From positions 1-64,000 of the forward strand of contig JASANE010021307.1 in NCBI GenBank assembly GCA_030248225.1: a stretch of 64,000 nt of DNA, written 5' to 3'. The notes under the pieces are model-generated. The model searched no databases. It was not told where the DNA came from and saw nothing but the letters and a program-made list of their open reading frames with translations. This document shows positions 47,601 to 59,100 of the stretch, piece after piece. The DNA comes from Trileptium ribeirensis. Taxonomy: Eukaryota > Nematoda > Enoplea > Enoplida > Thoracostomopsidae. The first letter of the stretch is position 1. Every line of letters begins with the position of its first letter. The position numbers were made by a program, and so were the translations under genes.

Positions 47601-49503
47601 AATCAGCTAAATCGGTTTACAGATTAACGACATAAGAATGGACTTAGGATTGCACATAAATGAAAATAACTTCTTAACCCGCTAATCAATTCAGATAATT
47701 TTATAACCGTTGAACAGTTGCTGTTCGAATCTAGTAAATTATTTTTTTTTGAAAATTCAGGGTATATATATACATAAAATGGGAATCCATAAAAATTGGG
47801 AACCAAAAAATCGAAAACAATTAACGAAACTTGTCAAAATGGATAATTTTTGAACCAGATTGCGAGCTGAGTCGAATGTTGCTAAAATTATAGCTGTATC
47901 TTCAAAACTGACCAATGTCGAACTGTGGGTTAATCAAAAAAACTAGGATTTTGTTCCTGCACTCGGGTCTTACTTAACCACTTACTGCACCCAAACTTAC
48001 AAAGTTCCTTAACGGTCGGATATGCACAAGAAGGACTTACATTGTAATCTTTCCAATGCTGGACAACTGATCGATCCAAATTATCGTTCTTAGTTTTTGG
48101 TTTTAGCGCAAACGATATTAACATTGTGGATGTGCTAAAACTGTGAAAACCTAAAAGTCCATTTCTAGCTTATAAGCTGGAATGCAAATGTGTAAGGCGT
48201 AGCTACTTTCAACTTGGTCACGACAACATTTAAATTACAGCTATTATTTGTGCTTATATATATACCACGCCTGTGAAATCGACGTTAGTGTATTTGGTAT
48301 ATAAATTATAGTCCCACGATTGTTTAGGGTGGACTTTTAGCCACCGCCTTTGGAGTATCTCCCTATAATTGGATTCTAACGCGGCGCTGCAAACACTTGA
48401 AACTATCACCGCAGCAGGGCATGAACTAATGTTTGACATAGCCTGGGTTTTTAACCTAATGGCAATGCAAATGTATGCGTTGAGTCAACAAATTTGATAT
48501 GTGAATCACAATCAGTCTTATGTGAAACTTGCTGTTTCTGTATAACACATGTTGAAATACATACATTTATTGTATATTAGATACATTTCCAGTGCCGCTA
48601 CTTCGTCATTAGAAATCGCAGTCGGGTCAGACTCGAGTCGATTCAGATACGGGTCCAGGTATGACCCAACAATGCCGTCGCGTATCATGTTCTATCTGTG
48701 TGCACTAAAAATTTTTCTCTGTTTCAGCATAAATTTTGGCGGACCCAGCTGTGGTCAGTTTAAAATACCTATATACGTATTACAGGTGCTATACGTATTA
48801 GTAGTTCACAAAATATAGTGGAACGCGAACACATAATTTTAAACATCTTTTTTACACCGGATATTTTGGGCTGCACCACATATAGAATATGTATCTTAAA
48901 AGATTGCAATCGCATAAATCGTTTGAATATTTGGACCCGATGCGGTCTGTATTCGTCATGCCTGACATAATGCATTGAGTGCAATTACCTTTTCGCTGGA
49001 GACATTGTATTCGAAGGCAAGGCGAGTTGTTGCTGCTGCTGCTGACTAATGCGACTACTACTTCCAGCTCGATAGCTCCCACCGGCGCTGTGATGATAGG
49101 GCGAATGTTGCTGTTGCTCGAGATAATATTGCTGTCGATGTTGCTCTTGAGGCGACAATCCCGGTCCTCCTCGTATCGATCCCGGTCGATGAGTAATCGC
49201 TGCCGGAGCCGGAGGAGGAGGTGTTGAGCGACCACCGAAGCCTCCGCCGCCACGTTTGCGATGATAATTGGCATGGTAAGATTCGAAATCGTGTCGAAGT
49301 CGAGCCATTTCAGACTCCACGCGGCGCATTTCGGACTCGAAATGAGCACGAACGGCGTTGTAGTCGTCCTGTTGATTGACGGATCCGGAAGCGTACGGGT
49401 CGCCACCGGTGCTTTCGGGTCGTCGAATATCGATCTGACGTTCCTGAAAGTGTTGTGGATGATGGGAGCTTCTTCCTGCACCGCTGCGTGAGTGGCGCGA
49501 CAT
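44633..49503 (-). CDS. Small heat-shock protein (alpha-crystallin domain), CG14207/hsp-25-like
   Basis: Two coding exons: 49503-48989 (ATG, 171 codons plus two bases, donor GTAATT) and 44999-44633 (acceptor TTCCAG, stop TAA), joined in phase across a ~4-kb intron to give 293 residues. Residues 204-277 form the alpha-crystallin domain (LRFDVVGYAPEEISVKTV, YARHEERSRSKSVFREYSQE, FALPRGTDPSAI, SSLSADGILSVEAP), the holdase chaperone core that dimerises and prevents aggregation. The N-terminal region has a conserved helix (DYNAVRAHFESEMRRVESEM, residues 47-66), also found in the CG14207 group, then a long Gly/Pro/Gln-rich linker. That linker makes it longer than typical family members (roughly 150-230 residues). 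The C-terminal tail has only LPAIT in place of a clear IxI motif. I saw no obvious heat-shock element upstream. Confidence 0.9.
45255..45482 (-). mobile_element. Dispersed repeat R2, copy in the sHSP intron
   Basis: Begins CATGCTGACGCTCCGAG and contains AATTTTACTCCAATTTTCGC, GGCGC and CCTTGG blocks. 50560-50866 holds the same ordered blocks in inverted orientation. GC-rich against AT-rich surroundings, with no coding domain; MITE- or SINE-like. Confidence 0.55.
46330..46640 (+). repeat. Dispersed repeat R3, copy 1
   Basis: TTCATGCCCTGCAGCCCGAA, AAGCTCTGGCCAACAG and GTATTTCCAAATTACTTGCA match in order TTCATGCCGTGAAGCTGGAA, CAGCCCTGAACAACCG and AATACTTCCAAGCTGCTTGC at 50380-50490. This copy is followed by a CCGGGTCACTTCCGGGTC segment. 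It lies in the sHSP intron. Confidence 0.55.
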
Positions 49504-49682
49504 GAGGATTGGATTGATTTAGTTTGATAGTTTGAAATCAATGCCACGCGTCGTACGGTAGTGAATATGTAGCTTTGAGCACAATATAAGCGGTTGTCTG
49601 ATTCGTTTCAGTAATTGTATTTAACAAGATTGAGCACAAACATCAAGCAGATAATTTCAGTAATAATAAGCAACTGTTTTGT

Positions 49683-49783
49683 GGAACCCGACGAACGACA
49701 GTGTCGCACCTCAAATCTGACATCAAATTAACATTAAATTCTTGTCGATGCTATGTCATTGTCGACACTGGCATCCGGGTTCC
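49683..49783. repeat. Short inverted-repeat element upstream of the sHSP gene
   Basis: Outer arms GGAACCCGACGAACGACAGT (49683 on, continuing GTCG) and ACTGGCATCCGGGTTCC ending at 49783 pair with a few mismatches around an AT-rich loop. About 100 bp in all, 180 bp upstream of the sHSP start codon. It could form a cruciform or be a tiny MITE. Confidence 0.65.
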
Positions 49784-50289
49784 AAATTCACAATTGTATT
49801 ATAAGTTTTACATGTTATCAATAAGATTATTTACAGCTAAAATATAACAACATATACAATCTTCATTGACTGAAGGACGCCATATCAGTATTTAAACCGA
49901 CAATAGATTAGACTGTGTAGGTTAGACGGTCAAAACCAATAATTTCATTGAGAAAATAATGAATGGTCACACAGATGACAATTGGTAACGCTTGCTTTGG
50001 TCTGATTGGACACCTCTACATGCTTAAAACGAAGCAGTTCGCTATACAATTTTGCCGTTCGTGTTATTTTCCCGTCCGGTTTTAGTCTTTTTTGAAACAC
50101 AGACTTACGATAGTGCGTTTCAGTAATGGAACAGGGTCCTCGGTCATTTGGGGTCACATCTATGGCCTGCTCACGGTGTGTGATCCGGTCTGATTCAAAA
50201 GTCGTAAGCACTATACTCAACATAACACAACAGTGTTTTTGTGTTGTTCTTGTCCGCCCCGCTCGTTCGCAGACGCACTGGCGACCAAA

Positions 50290-50500
50290 GTGCACATAAA
50301 CCAAAATCTGCGACGATGGTTGTTCTAAATTCGTAATAGTAAGCCGTACAGAAGGCTGCTGGTATTGCATTATTGAGCACGTTCATGCCGTGAAGCTGGA
50401 AAACAATGTTTACAGCCCTGAACAACCGTATGTGTAATTTGTTCCTTTTTACACTCAGTTCATATGGTAATACTTCCAAGCTGCTTGCAGTTAGCTTACA
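50290..50500 (+). repeat. Dispersed repeat R3, copy 2
   Basis: Direct-orientation relative of 46330-46560 (see that entry). The two copies lie on either side of the first sHSP exon. Confidence 0.5.
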
Positions 50501-50559
50501 AACAACTTCAAAAGGTTAAAGCTGCTACCACTTCACTTGAACATCATACATGCCGAAGC

Positions 50560-50866
50560 AGGGTGCAGCTGCTGTGTTTAATCCCCTGAGGCCTCGCCCC
50601 TCCAGGCCTTGGTCTACAGCTCTCCCTGAAGATACGACCTTACCCGTGGTGAGCCGAACCTCCCTCCCACCCCCATTCTTGGGGCGCCCCGGAGGCACAC
50701 GAAAATTTTTTTCAAAAATAGGTGAAAATTGGTCCTGGGAGAGAGGAGGTCGTCATCTTTTTTCACTATTCTCACCATCCTCCTCGAGGACCTCTCCTAA
50801 GCACTCTACCTCCATGTTATGCCCTCCGGCTACCCTCCCCTGAAACCTCGGAGCGTCAGCATGTAT
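50560..50866 (+). mobile_element. Dispersed repeat R2, second copy, inverted
   Basis: Ends CTCGGAGCGTCAGCATG, the reverse complement of the start of 45255-45482, and contains GGCGCCCCGGAGGC and AATAGGTGAAAATTGGTCC in matching reverse order. Pyrimidine- and GC-rich. The open frame 50550-50843 is compositional, not a gene. Confidence 0.55.
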
Positions 50867-50869
50867 GCT

Positions 50870-53100
50870 TAAACCTTTGTTCAGTTCAGGACTGAGTCTG
50901 GCTACGGTGCTACCGAAAATGCAAATGTAATCCGTCTAGAATAGCTTTATGCTCGGTATGTAATCTCGGTTTATTGGCTAGCTGACGACTTTCGGCTGGT
51001 ATCCAACAGTACTGCGGATACAGTGTAGCAAATACTTAATCTATGCTACTAGATTCCAAAACGGCTAACATTTTAGAACAAGGCAAACGAGATCACAGTT
51101 GTCTGACCAAAATCAGTGCACGGGAAGACCAAAACACTGAATAAGGAATACCGGCTTACGTGGCAGGCCGGAATAGCGGCCTAACAGGCTGGCCGCAGTA
51201 CCAGTCTTCCCAGCGGGCCAGAATATCTACAATGCTTACCCGGCGCTAAAACACCGACTGGCGCGGGAAGCAGGTAGGCGGCGGTCGTAGTGAAACTTGG
51301 CAGTTTGGCGGGTTTTCCGGCCAGTGCGCAATACTAGGTACTAGACGATACAAAATCCTGGCATGTTGGATATTGGCGACTATAAGTATATATGATATAT
51401 ATCCATCAAAAAGCTCCGGTAGTCTGGTTTAGTTGACGTGCTACACAGCAATAGATGTTTAAACAAAGGCTAAGCGAGCGGTGGCCCATAGCTGCTATCG
51501 CGACCGCTAATGGCGGAAAATTGTTAACAGCCGGCTGTTGGCGAACGGCCGCGATAATCTTCGGCCAGCGACGGCTTTCACAGCCGTTGCCTAACACTAC
51601 GTGCTACTACGTTACTACAGAAATCGCTTCACCGGGTCGCCGGGTCACTACCATGACACCGCAAAATAGTGACCCGGATCTATCCATGGTTCGTTTCCGA
51701 AAATACATATTTTGATTTTTCCCATCAATTTCAGCATGCAACTTATTTTTCGTACCGGTCCGCCAAGACAAACCCAAAATAATCAAATCAGCTTATTATT
51801 CCTTCGTAACAAGGTTATGACGAATAATTACCCTAAATCCTACAAAGTCAATATTGTGTTTCCTCGAATGAATTTGGGCTCCATTCCATTTCCCCATCAA
51901 GCCGGTTCTAGTGTTATGTAGCACTATAGAAATTTTCGGAAAAGTTTTGTCATCACTGTTGCTACTCAAAAAAGCAATGAATATATACGATGTAACAATT
52001 TAGTCAAAATGAAAAATTGCCAGGAATACGGTGTACTTTCTAAGTTGGTTCTGTGGGATGTGACGATTGATAACAAACTCATTTCTGTATCTTTAAAATT
52101 GATAAAACTTCGGTTGTGGAATAACAGAGCAGAGTAGCAGGATGTGTTAGTGGCACCGCATGCCATTCTCCAAAAACTGTGTTCATACGAGGCGGGCCTT
52201 AATATTGGTATCAGCTAGCTCGTTGTTAAACTCGGTGGGTTCTTCCACCTGCGAACTGGAAAAGATTTGTAGATTTTGAAAACAAACTTTACAAATTGTT
52301 GCACTTATCTATGAGTCCACTTTAGATTTGTACACCTGGGTTGTTCTTTTGTTAAACCAGTTTACGATCGTAAAATTGCTGTTGCTCAGAAATCACGATT
52401 TTTTCTCGTTATGTCGGGAACACAGGAACTCGATAAAGCAACACGCAAGTGCTGTTCGCGGTCACTGTTTTGCGATTTGGTGTCGCCATTTTGTGATTGT
52501 GTACACATGCAAGAGCATTTAGCAATCTCATTTTAGAGTAATAAATACACACATAGACCATGAGCATAGCTATCCGATTCAGCATGTCAGTTGGTGAAAT
52601 CGACCAAGCGTGCGAAACGGAGAAATGTACGTGTATGAACATCGAACAGACTGTGTTCGCCTTCGCCGCACATTATCGAGCCTGAGTTCATGTTCGCGAA
52701 ACTCCTAAATTGTTGCACGATTCAGTCGCAGAATCTGTAATTGCTCTTGAATTTTACTTGGACATCTCTTATCAATAGTTTAGGCGGTCTCGGTTCTTTA
52801 CAGTTGCTATAGACTCATGTAGTCCTTCAGTTAAACGATTTAAGGTATTAACGTTCCTTAGCAAGTTAGAAGTGCATTGGGTCTCTTCTTCACGTTACGG
52901 CATATCCTGGAGTTGCATACGTTCCGTCACACCTTTCCGGCTCAGTACTATTAGCTACTGGTGCTTCCAGCATCAAAAGTGGATCATATAAGCAGAACTT
53001 ACCCTCCCAGCTGTAAAGCCGTAACACATGGATTTCGATTGGACTAGGCTGATGCTAGTTGGTTGGCCCTCGTCTCTTTACATGGAAAGGTTCGTGGCAT
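50870..53100. other. Gene-free stretch
   Basis: No supported exon. 51160-51330 and 51480-51690 are GC-rich with GGCCGG/GCCGGC words and a CCGGGTCGCCGGGTCAC...TAGTGACCCGG inverted motif (51629-51684), like that near 39970, 46560 and 48620. Overlapping short frames on both strands here look compositional. Confidence 0.4.
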
Positions 53101-53154
53101 TTCGTTGCACTGGCGCAAACAAAAAATGAGTTTATATTAATATACATAATGAAA

Positions 53155-54060
53155 GATCAACTTGGTAGATTTTATGGCAACGACCTGCACGATCGTTCGC
53201 AGACGTATATTTATATATACATAATAGATCGCATTTGCAGATTTCTGGAGGAGATGGTGGACACAAGTCTCTTTTATATGCATACACGACTGACCAATTC
53301 GGGGGATTCTCGGGGGAGGAAGACCTACACTTGTCGTCCTGTCAGACAAATTTTCCATGTATACATACATGATGAGTGATCAACTTGGTAGATTTTATGG
53401 CGACGACCTGCACGATCGTTCGCAGACGTATATTTATATATACATAATAGATCGCATTTGCAGATTTCTGGAGGAGATGGTGGACACAAGTCTCTTATAT
53501 GCAGACACGACTGACCAATTCGGGGGATTCCCGGGGGAGGAAGACCTACAATTGTCGTCCCGTCAGACAAATTTTCCATATACATAATGAATGATCAACT
53601 TGGTAGATTTTATGGCGACGACCTGCACGATCGTTCGCAGACGTATATTTATATGTACATGATAGATCACCTTTGCGGATTTCTGGAAGAGATGGTGGAC
53701 ACAAGTCTCTTTTATATACATACGCGACTGACCAATTCGGGGGATTCCCGGGGAGGAAGACATACAACTGTCGTCCCCTCAGACAAATTTTCCGTATATA
53801 CATACATGATGAGTGATCAACTTGGTAGATTTTATGGCGACGACCTGCACGATCCTTCGCAGACGTATATTTATATATACATGATAGATCGCCTTTGCAG
53901 ATTTCTGGAGGAGATGATGGACACAAGTCTCTTTTATATACATACACGACTGACCAATTCGGAGGATTCCCGGGGGAGGAAGACCTACAATTGTCGTCCC
54001 GTCAGACAAATTTTCGATATATACATACATGATGAATGATGAACTTGGCAGATTTCGTGA
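53155..54060. repeat. Four-and-a-bit unit ~220-bp tandem array (minisatellite)
   Basis: Units starting GATCAACTTGGTAGATTTTA begin at 53155, 53378, 53593 and 53815 (spacings 223, 215, 222), with a fifth partial start GATGAACTTGGCAGATTT at 54038 that then diverges. Each unit contains GACGACCTGCACGATC, ATTTCTGGAGGAGATGGTGG and GACTGACCAATTCGGGGGAT. Units are highly similar. Open frames run through on both strands, but the frame changes between units, so coding is unlikely. Confidence 0.9.
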
Positions 54061-54713
54061 CGGAACGACCCGTATATGATCGTCTGCCCGGACATATTTT
54101 CAGGCGGACACGTTCCCCGCCACTCTTCACACTAACCGGTGTTCACGCCCGTGTTTCGTTGATCAAAACGTGGAGGAATAAATTCTTACGCAGCAAGAAA
54201 GGTCATAGTGTTACGCGATTATGAATAAATTCTTGTGCAACAAGACTGATCATCCTGTTACTTGGTTACGACATAGAAACATATTCAAACAACGGAATAA
54301 CTCAGGAAACATTGTCGGATAATCTTTATACATTATATTCTCAGGAAATACATTGTGTCTTCACATTATAAACAATGTAAATAACTAAGGACATTCTTAA
54401 GTGTTAATAACATCGCGGTGTCATCGTCTACAACCTGATACAAAGATTTGCCTCAAATAGTCAAAGCGGCGACGACCGTAACCGGCTGATAACCCCGTTC
54501 GCCAGATAAAAATCAAAATGGCAAAACAAATTGACGCTGCCTTTTCTGTTTGGTTAAAATATTCACGATACGTGTAGTCCAAACTCAAGAATAGGCGAAT
54601 GCCCCCAATTGGCACATTTCGAGCCCTGTCATTGCTGAAATGCGACTCCGCTAAAATACCACGCCGTCACTGCTGAAATTTGAAGCCCGGAAATGCACTG
54701 CCGTCAACAGAAA

Positions 54714-54961
54714 TGCGAGCCAGCTACCAGTTCATTTGTGGCGACGTCGTTGATCCACCTCACTTCAACAACGAAATGATCTCTTTCATTTGTGCTGTCG
54801 AGACTGTCAACAAGGCAGTCATCTCTTCGTACGTCTCAAATACGTCGCGGACAGCGGTGACCATCCAAGGCTGTTTTGTGTACCATCAACCCGAAACGTG
54901 GACTGGGAACAGAAGGGTCAAATTTAGGTTTTTGGCACGTGGATGTTCAGACTTGAACGGT
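54714..54961 (+). CDS. Candidate orphan exon, unknown protein
   Basis: An open frame from about 54714 (start uncertain) to a strong donor GTAAGA after 54961, phase 1 out. It contains ASYQFICGDVVDPPHFNNEM, ISFICAVETVNKAVISSYVS and WTGNRRVKFRFLARGCSDLN. Third positions are C/G-rich (GTC, ATC, AAC, TTC), unlike the AT-rich surroundings, which is the main reason to think it is coding. A possible acceptor is GTCAACAG just upstream. I recognise no family. The next exon is not visible; a hAT-like copy starts 60 bases downstream. It could be a fragment of a gene otherwise outside the window or inside a transposon. Confidence 0.4.
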
Positions 54962-55020
54962 AAGACAATATGATTATCTCTTTGACAGTCTGCTATACTT
55001 GTATAGTACGTGCCTACCAT

Positions 55021-56090
55021 GGAATAACCGGAACCGGAACCAGCAACCGGAACCGTCCATTTAAACCGGATTTGGAACCGGAACCTGGTCTTCGAAATTT
55101 ATATATAGTAAAACAGATGAAGGAAGAAATGAAGGTACAGTGGAATTAAAATGCATTAAAAATAACTTTTACATTAAACTCATTGTATTGCGATGGTATT
55201 ATTGCCTTTCTGAAACTTTAAAGAGACTGAGGAAGCTAATAATGTTTATTTATCGATCAATATGTCGGTTTTTGGACATTCAGAGCAAAAAATGTCTTCC
55301 ACTATACACCATTGCGTATACTGCGGCAAATCGAATGTGCTTACAAAGCTTGGAGCGTAGAATACACACTTTCACCCTGTCTCCAGTAGCCTCCCGTTAC
55401 TACACATACGTTTGTTACATGTTTTGTATGAAACTTGAAATTATTGGTTTGTATGATTCTGAGAAATATAATAGAAGGTAATTTTCAGATCAGTGGTCAG
55501 AGACACTGTTTAGGCTAGCGTTGGACAAACAGTGCCCGTCAGTTAGATGATAATGATGATAATTTTCTAATCAGAATGCTATGAATGAAACAAACTGTGA
55601 TGCTTCACGCACAGTTTCAACAAATACAGTTCATTGCCAAGAGGCCAGTTTCTGGCTGCGTTGCAGATAACGTTAGTTTACTTCAATTTAGGCTGGTGCT
55701 TCCACTTCAATTCTATTTACCAAGTTTACAAGCGCACTGGCTTGTCTGTGACGCAATTTATGTTAGCAAAGCATACGCTAAGTACTTTTACGTAAGCCAT
55801 ACTCTGTTACCGAGCTGGACCGGTTTAATTCCAACATACCCCGCAGACTTCTGAATGTGCAAAATAGCTGCTACAAGCATTGACCTGGCTTTGATTTGTT
55901 AACAAACTCCTGCAGGTTATTATGAAAAATTCCTACTGAAATTATGTTCCTACTTTCACACAGAAAATTGCTTAGTTAATCTTTTCTTTTGCTTGGTTGT
56001 ATTGGAGCTTGATCATTGTATAATAGATATGACATATGTTTGGATCACAGATGAAGCAAAATATGTGGAAAATTTCAAACAAAATTTTGT
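55021..56090 (+). mobile_element. Truncated third copy of the CCGGAACCG hAT-like element
   Basis: Starts GGAATAACCGGAACCGGAAC and follows the element at 4449-5600 block by block (AAACAGATGAAGGAAGAAAT, AGAGACTGAGGAAGCTAAT, TACTCTGTTACCGAG-like, GATGAAGCAAAATATGTGGA), then stops matching about 110 bases before the expected right end. The inner open frame 55585-55854 resembles the shorter one at 5068-5259 (HTLLPSW..LI.TYP.DF), so an ancestral internal frame is possible. The copy is diverged and lacks its right terminal repeat. Confidence 0.78.
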
Positions 56091-56170
56091 TACAAAATTT
56101 TTGTTAAATGATATTACATAAAGAACGATGTGCAGCTCAGATTTAGATAATTAACCAAAAAATTTCTCAC

Positions 56171-59100
56171 TCTGACAAGACGCCAATTTTCAATGGCTTG
56201 AATTCGTTTGGCCGTTTGTTGTTTTGTGAACTGAATGAACAACTTTCGTGGAACGTTTTGCTCTTCGACAACGCAGCACGTCAGTCGCATTGCTTCATCC
56301 GCAATCGGCTTGGCCAGGCGTAGTTCGCGAAGCTTTATCCTGAAACGAAAAACGGACATCAGCAACCGTGGTGTGACTTAGACGAATCGAAAAAAGTGAA
56401 GGGGATGCCGCATCGCGTTCTTGACACTGAAACATTTCTATTATTCGAATCCAGGGCTTTTGAGTAGTTGTTTAAAATTTCGCAAGGGGGAATCAACTAT
56501 CAAATCTCTGGTCCGGAACCAAAGGCGTCGGATTTTGCCTGGGCAAAATGTAATGAATGGCACCCCGGTTCCGCTAGAAGCTTCTAAATCTGAAAATGTG
56601 TAAAATTCAGTATCTTCAGAAATGTTTTATAGAGGCCAAAGGTGATGTTAAGCAAATTTTGACGTAATTCAGGAAATATTCAGCTTCAAAAAGAAATTTT
56701 AGTAAAATATTTATTGAATTTTATGGGGCGTTACTGTCATCTGAAGCAAAACATTTACAGGGGCATTGAACCAGAAAGGACCTAAAATTTTCCCAGGGCA
56801 CCGTAGTTTTGCTCCGCGGACGCGAAAAATGGCAGCCCTCCACCACAATTTGCAGAACACATATTGAATATATAGAACCGAAAACAGCTCCCTGCACGGT
56901 CTCCAAGATAATTAAAAATAATCCCCTGGCATGCACCAACCGTTCTTGCGAGAGCTTCTCGGCGAGGTAAAACGAGAAAAAGGAGAGACATTTTTCACAA
57001 AGATATAAACCCTAATTTTAAAAAGCTGCACAACGCGAAATGTCGATCAGCCTGGTCGATAAATCCGCCATTTCGGCTTACCTTTCTGCGGCAGCACACA
57101 TCCGACTAGACCAGGCATCCTCCTTGACCCGACAAAATCGAATCCACGCAGCCTCATCTTCGGCGATCGATGACAGACCCTCGATTGCTGCGCGTTCGAG
57201 TATCGATTGGGAAGCGCCAGCATCGTGAAGGACGTTGGCGAGCATTTCGATTTCACGCCGCCGGGGTCGCTCGATGGTCAAACCGTGACATAGCAAGAGG
57301 TGGTAAACAGCGAGGTTGAAAGCTGACTAAAATTTTCAAAGCAAAATACCATAGTAAGTCTTAAGTCATAGTGTAAGTAAGCAAGTCTAAACAAATTAGA
57401 AGTTATGGGAAGAAGCGCGTCAGTCGGCCAATTCCCAGCAGCCGCAAACTAGTCAATTTTATAAAAATTATAATAACAAATCCTAAGGTTTTACACGCCA
57501 CAAGTCTACATAGATTGTTTGTTGCCACTGTTGTTACATCATATATAAATGTTATACAACCATTAATGATCCCATAACCCAAAATCACCATAACAAAACC
57601 GGAGAAGGAGGTCTGAAGTAAAATGCAATGGGATATTATTCTGATGAACTAAGCCTTATAGAAGACCAAATATAAGTCGCTGTTGAACCGCCACCAGTAC
57701 TCTCACAACCGCGGTCGCATCGCATAAATAATTTTATAAATTGCCCCAAGAATTTTTTAAAATAGCTAAATTTGACATTTTCATTTCTTAAAATATAAAG
57801 CTCTATACGTGGTCATCAAAGTAGCTATTCCCACCGAAAATAATTTTATCTATTTGGGACTGAAATATACACAAAAATCCGTCGTCGAGAGTTCTGTGGA
57901 ATAGCAAAGCCCGAACTTGCGATTTCGCAATAGGTTTTTAGCAATGTCAAACCGGGTTTTAAAAGCCCATGACATATCGAAAAAATAAAAATACCATTTC
58001 ATGATGGATGAACATCATAAATCCCCTTTACCAATATCGCCTTGGGAGGCTTGGTAAAAATATGATGAAAAAAATGAGAATAATATTATTTAGGGTGTCC
58101 AGGCGATCCGCAAAATTTAATGTAACTGCACTGAACCAAATTTGGAACCCATTCACGCACACGCACCTCTAGCAACAAGCAGGCACAACTTGCTCAAGTT
58201 TTTGCACTAAGGCACTACTTCGAAACTCGTTGAGCCGCCAAGCCCCCCTTCGGGGGTGGGGGGCTGCGCACCCCAACCCCAGGGGGGTTACCCCCCGGTT
58301 TTTCGGCCTCGGGGGGGGGGGGTCCGGACCACAGGGAGGTTACCCCCTACCGGTATGTATGCCAATAATGCATCATCCCTAAGCTAACACTATTTTTCAC
58401 GCACATCTCTAGCACCTAAATACTATATATTGTGGGTTCTGTGCTCACAGAACTCGCAAACCCTGTTGTCTGGAATAGGAGTTTGTGAGTTCTCTTCGAG
58501 AACTCACGATTAAATCGCATATAATTTACGAGTTTCAAAATATATTCTGATATGACATCCACGCGATTTGTATTAAAAAGAAAAATCGGCAGACCCAGAG
58601 GGACATTAACAGCACTAAATGAATCGTTCTTGTATTGAAAGCAATGCTTAGACAGCCGTCACACTGATTAAGACACCCATCTTTGTCACAAACTAGCGCT
58701 TATCACAGCCCCCAATTTAGAGCAATAAAAACGGCAGTAAAATTGAATTTTCTTTCTATCGCCGAGGATACTTAAGCTACTAAAATATCAGTTCCTGCCT
58801 CAACAGCTAATAAAACTTTAAAGGCCGTATTGGCTGAGTGCGAACAAAAAGGGTTTGTTTTTCAAATTTCCAGCTTTGCGAATTTTGTGCATTTTTAAAT
58901 CACGCTGCCAATTTTTGTGCCAAGGTTTTTCAAAATCCATGCTGTGCTAAAATGTGTGTTTTTTAATTTACCTGTGTTTTAATTAACCCGCAAATACCAT
59001 GTTTTAGCGTTACAGGGAAGGTCAAGCAATGATAAATAACCGGCTACTAGCAATTTTATATTAAGCATTCATTAATATTTATACAATTAGACCAATCAGC

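Noticed and set aside
49261..49547. Open frames opposite and offset to sHSP exon 1
   Set aside because: Shadows of the GC-richer coding exon on the minus strand.
56782..56991. Minus-strand frames between the last two exons of the helical gene
   Set aside because: No matching splice phases; related to an old repeat also seen near 6400 and 34080.
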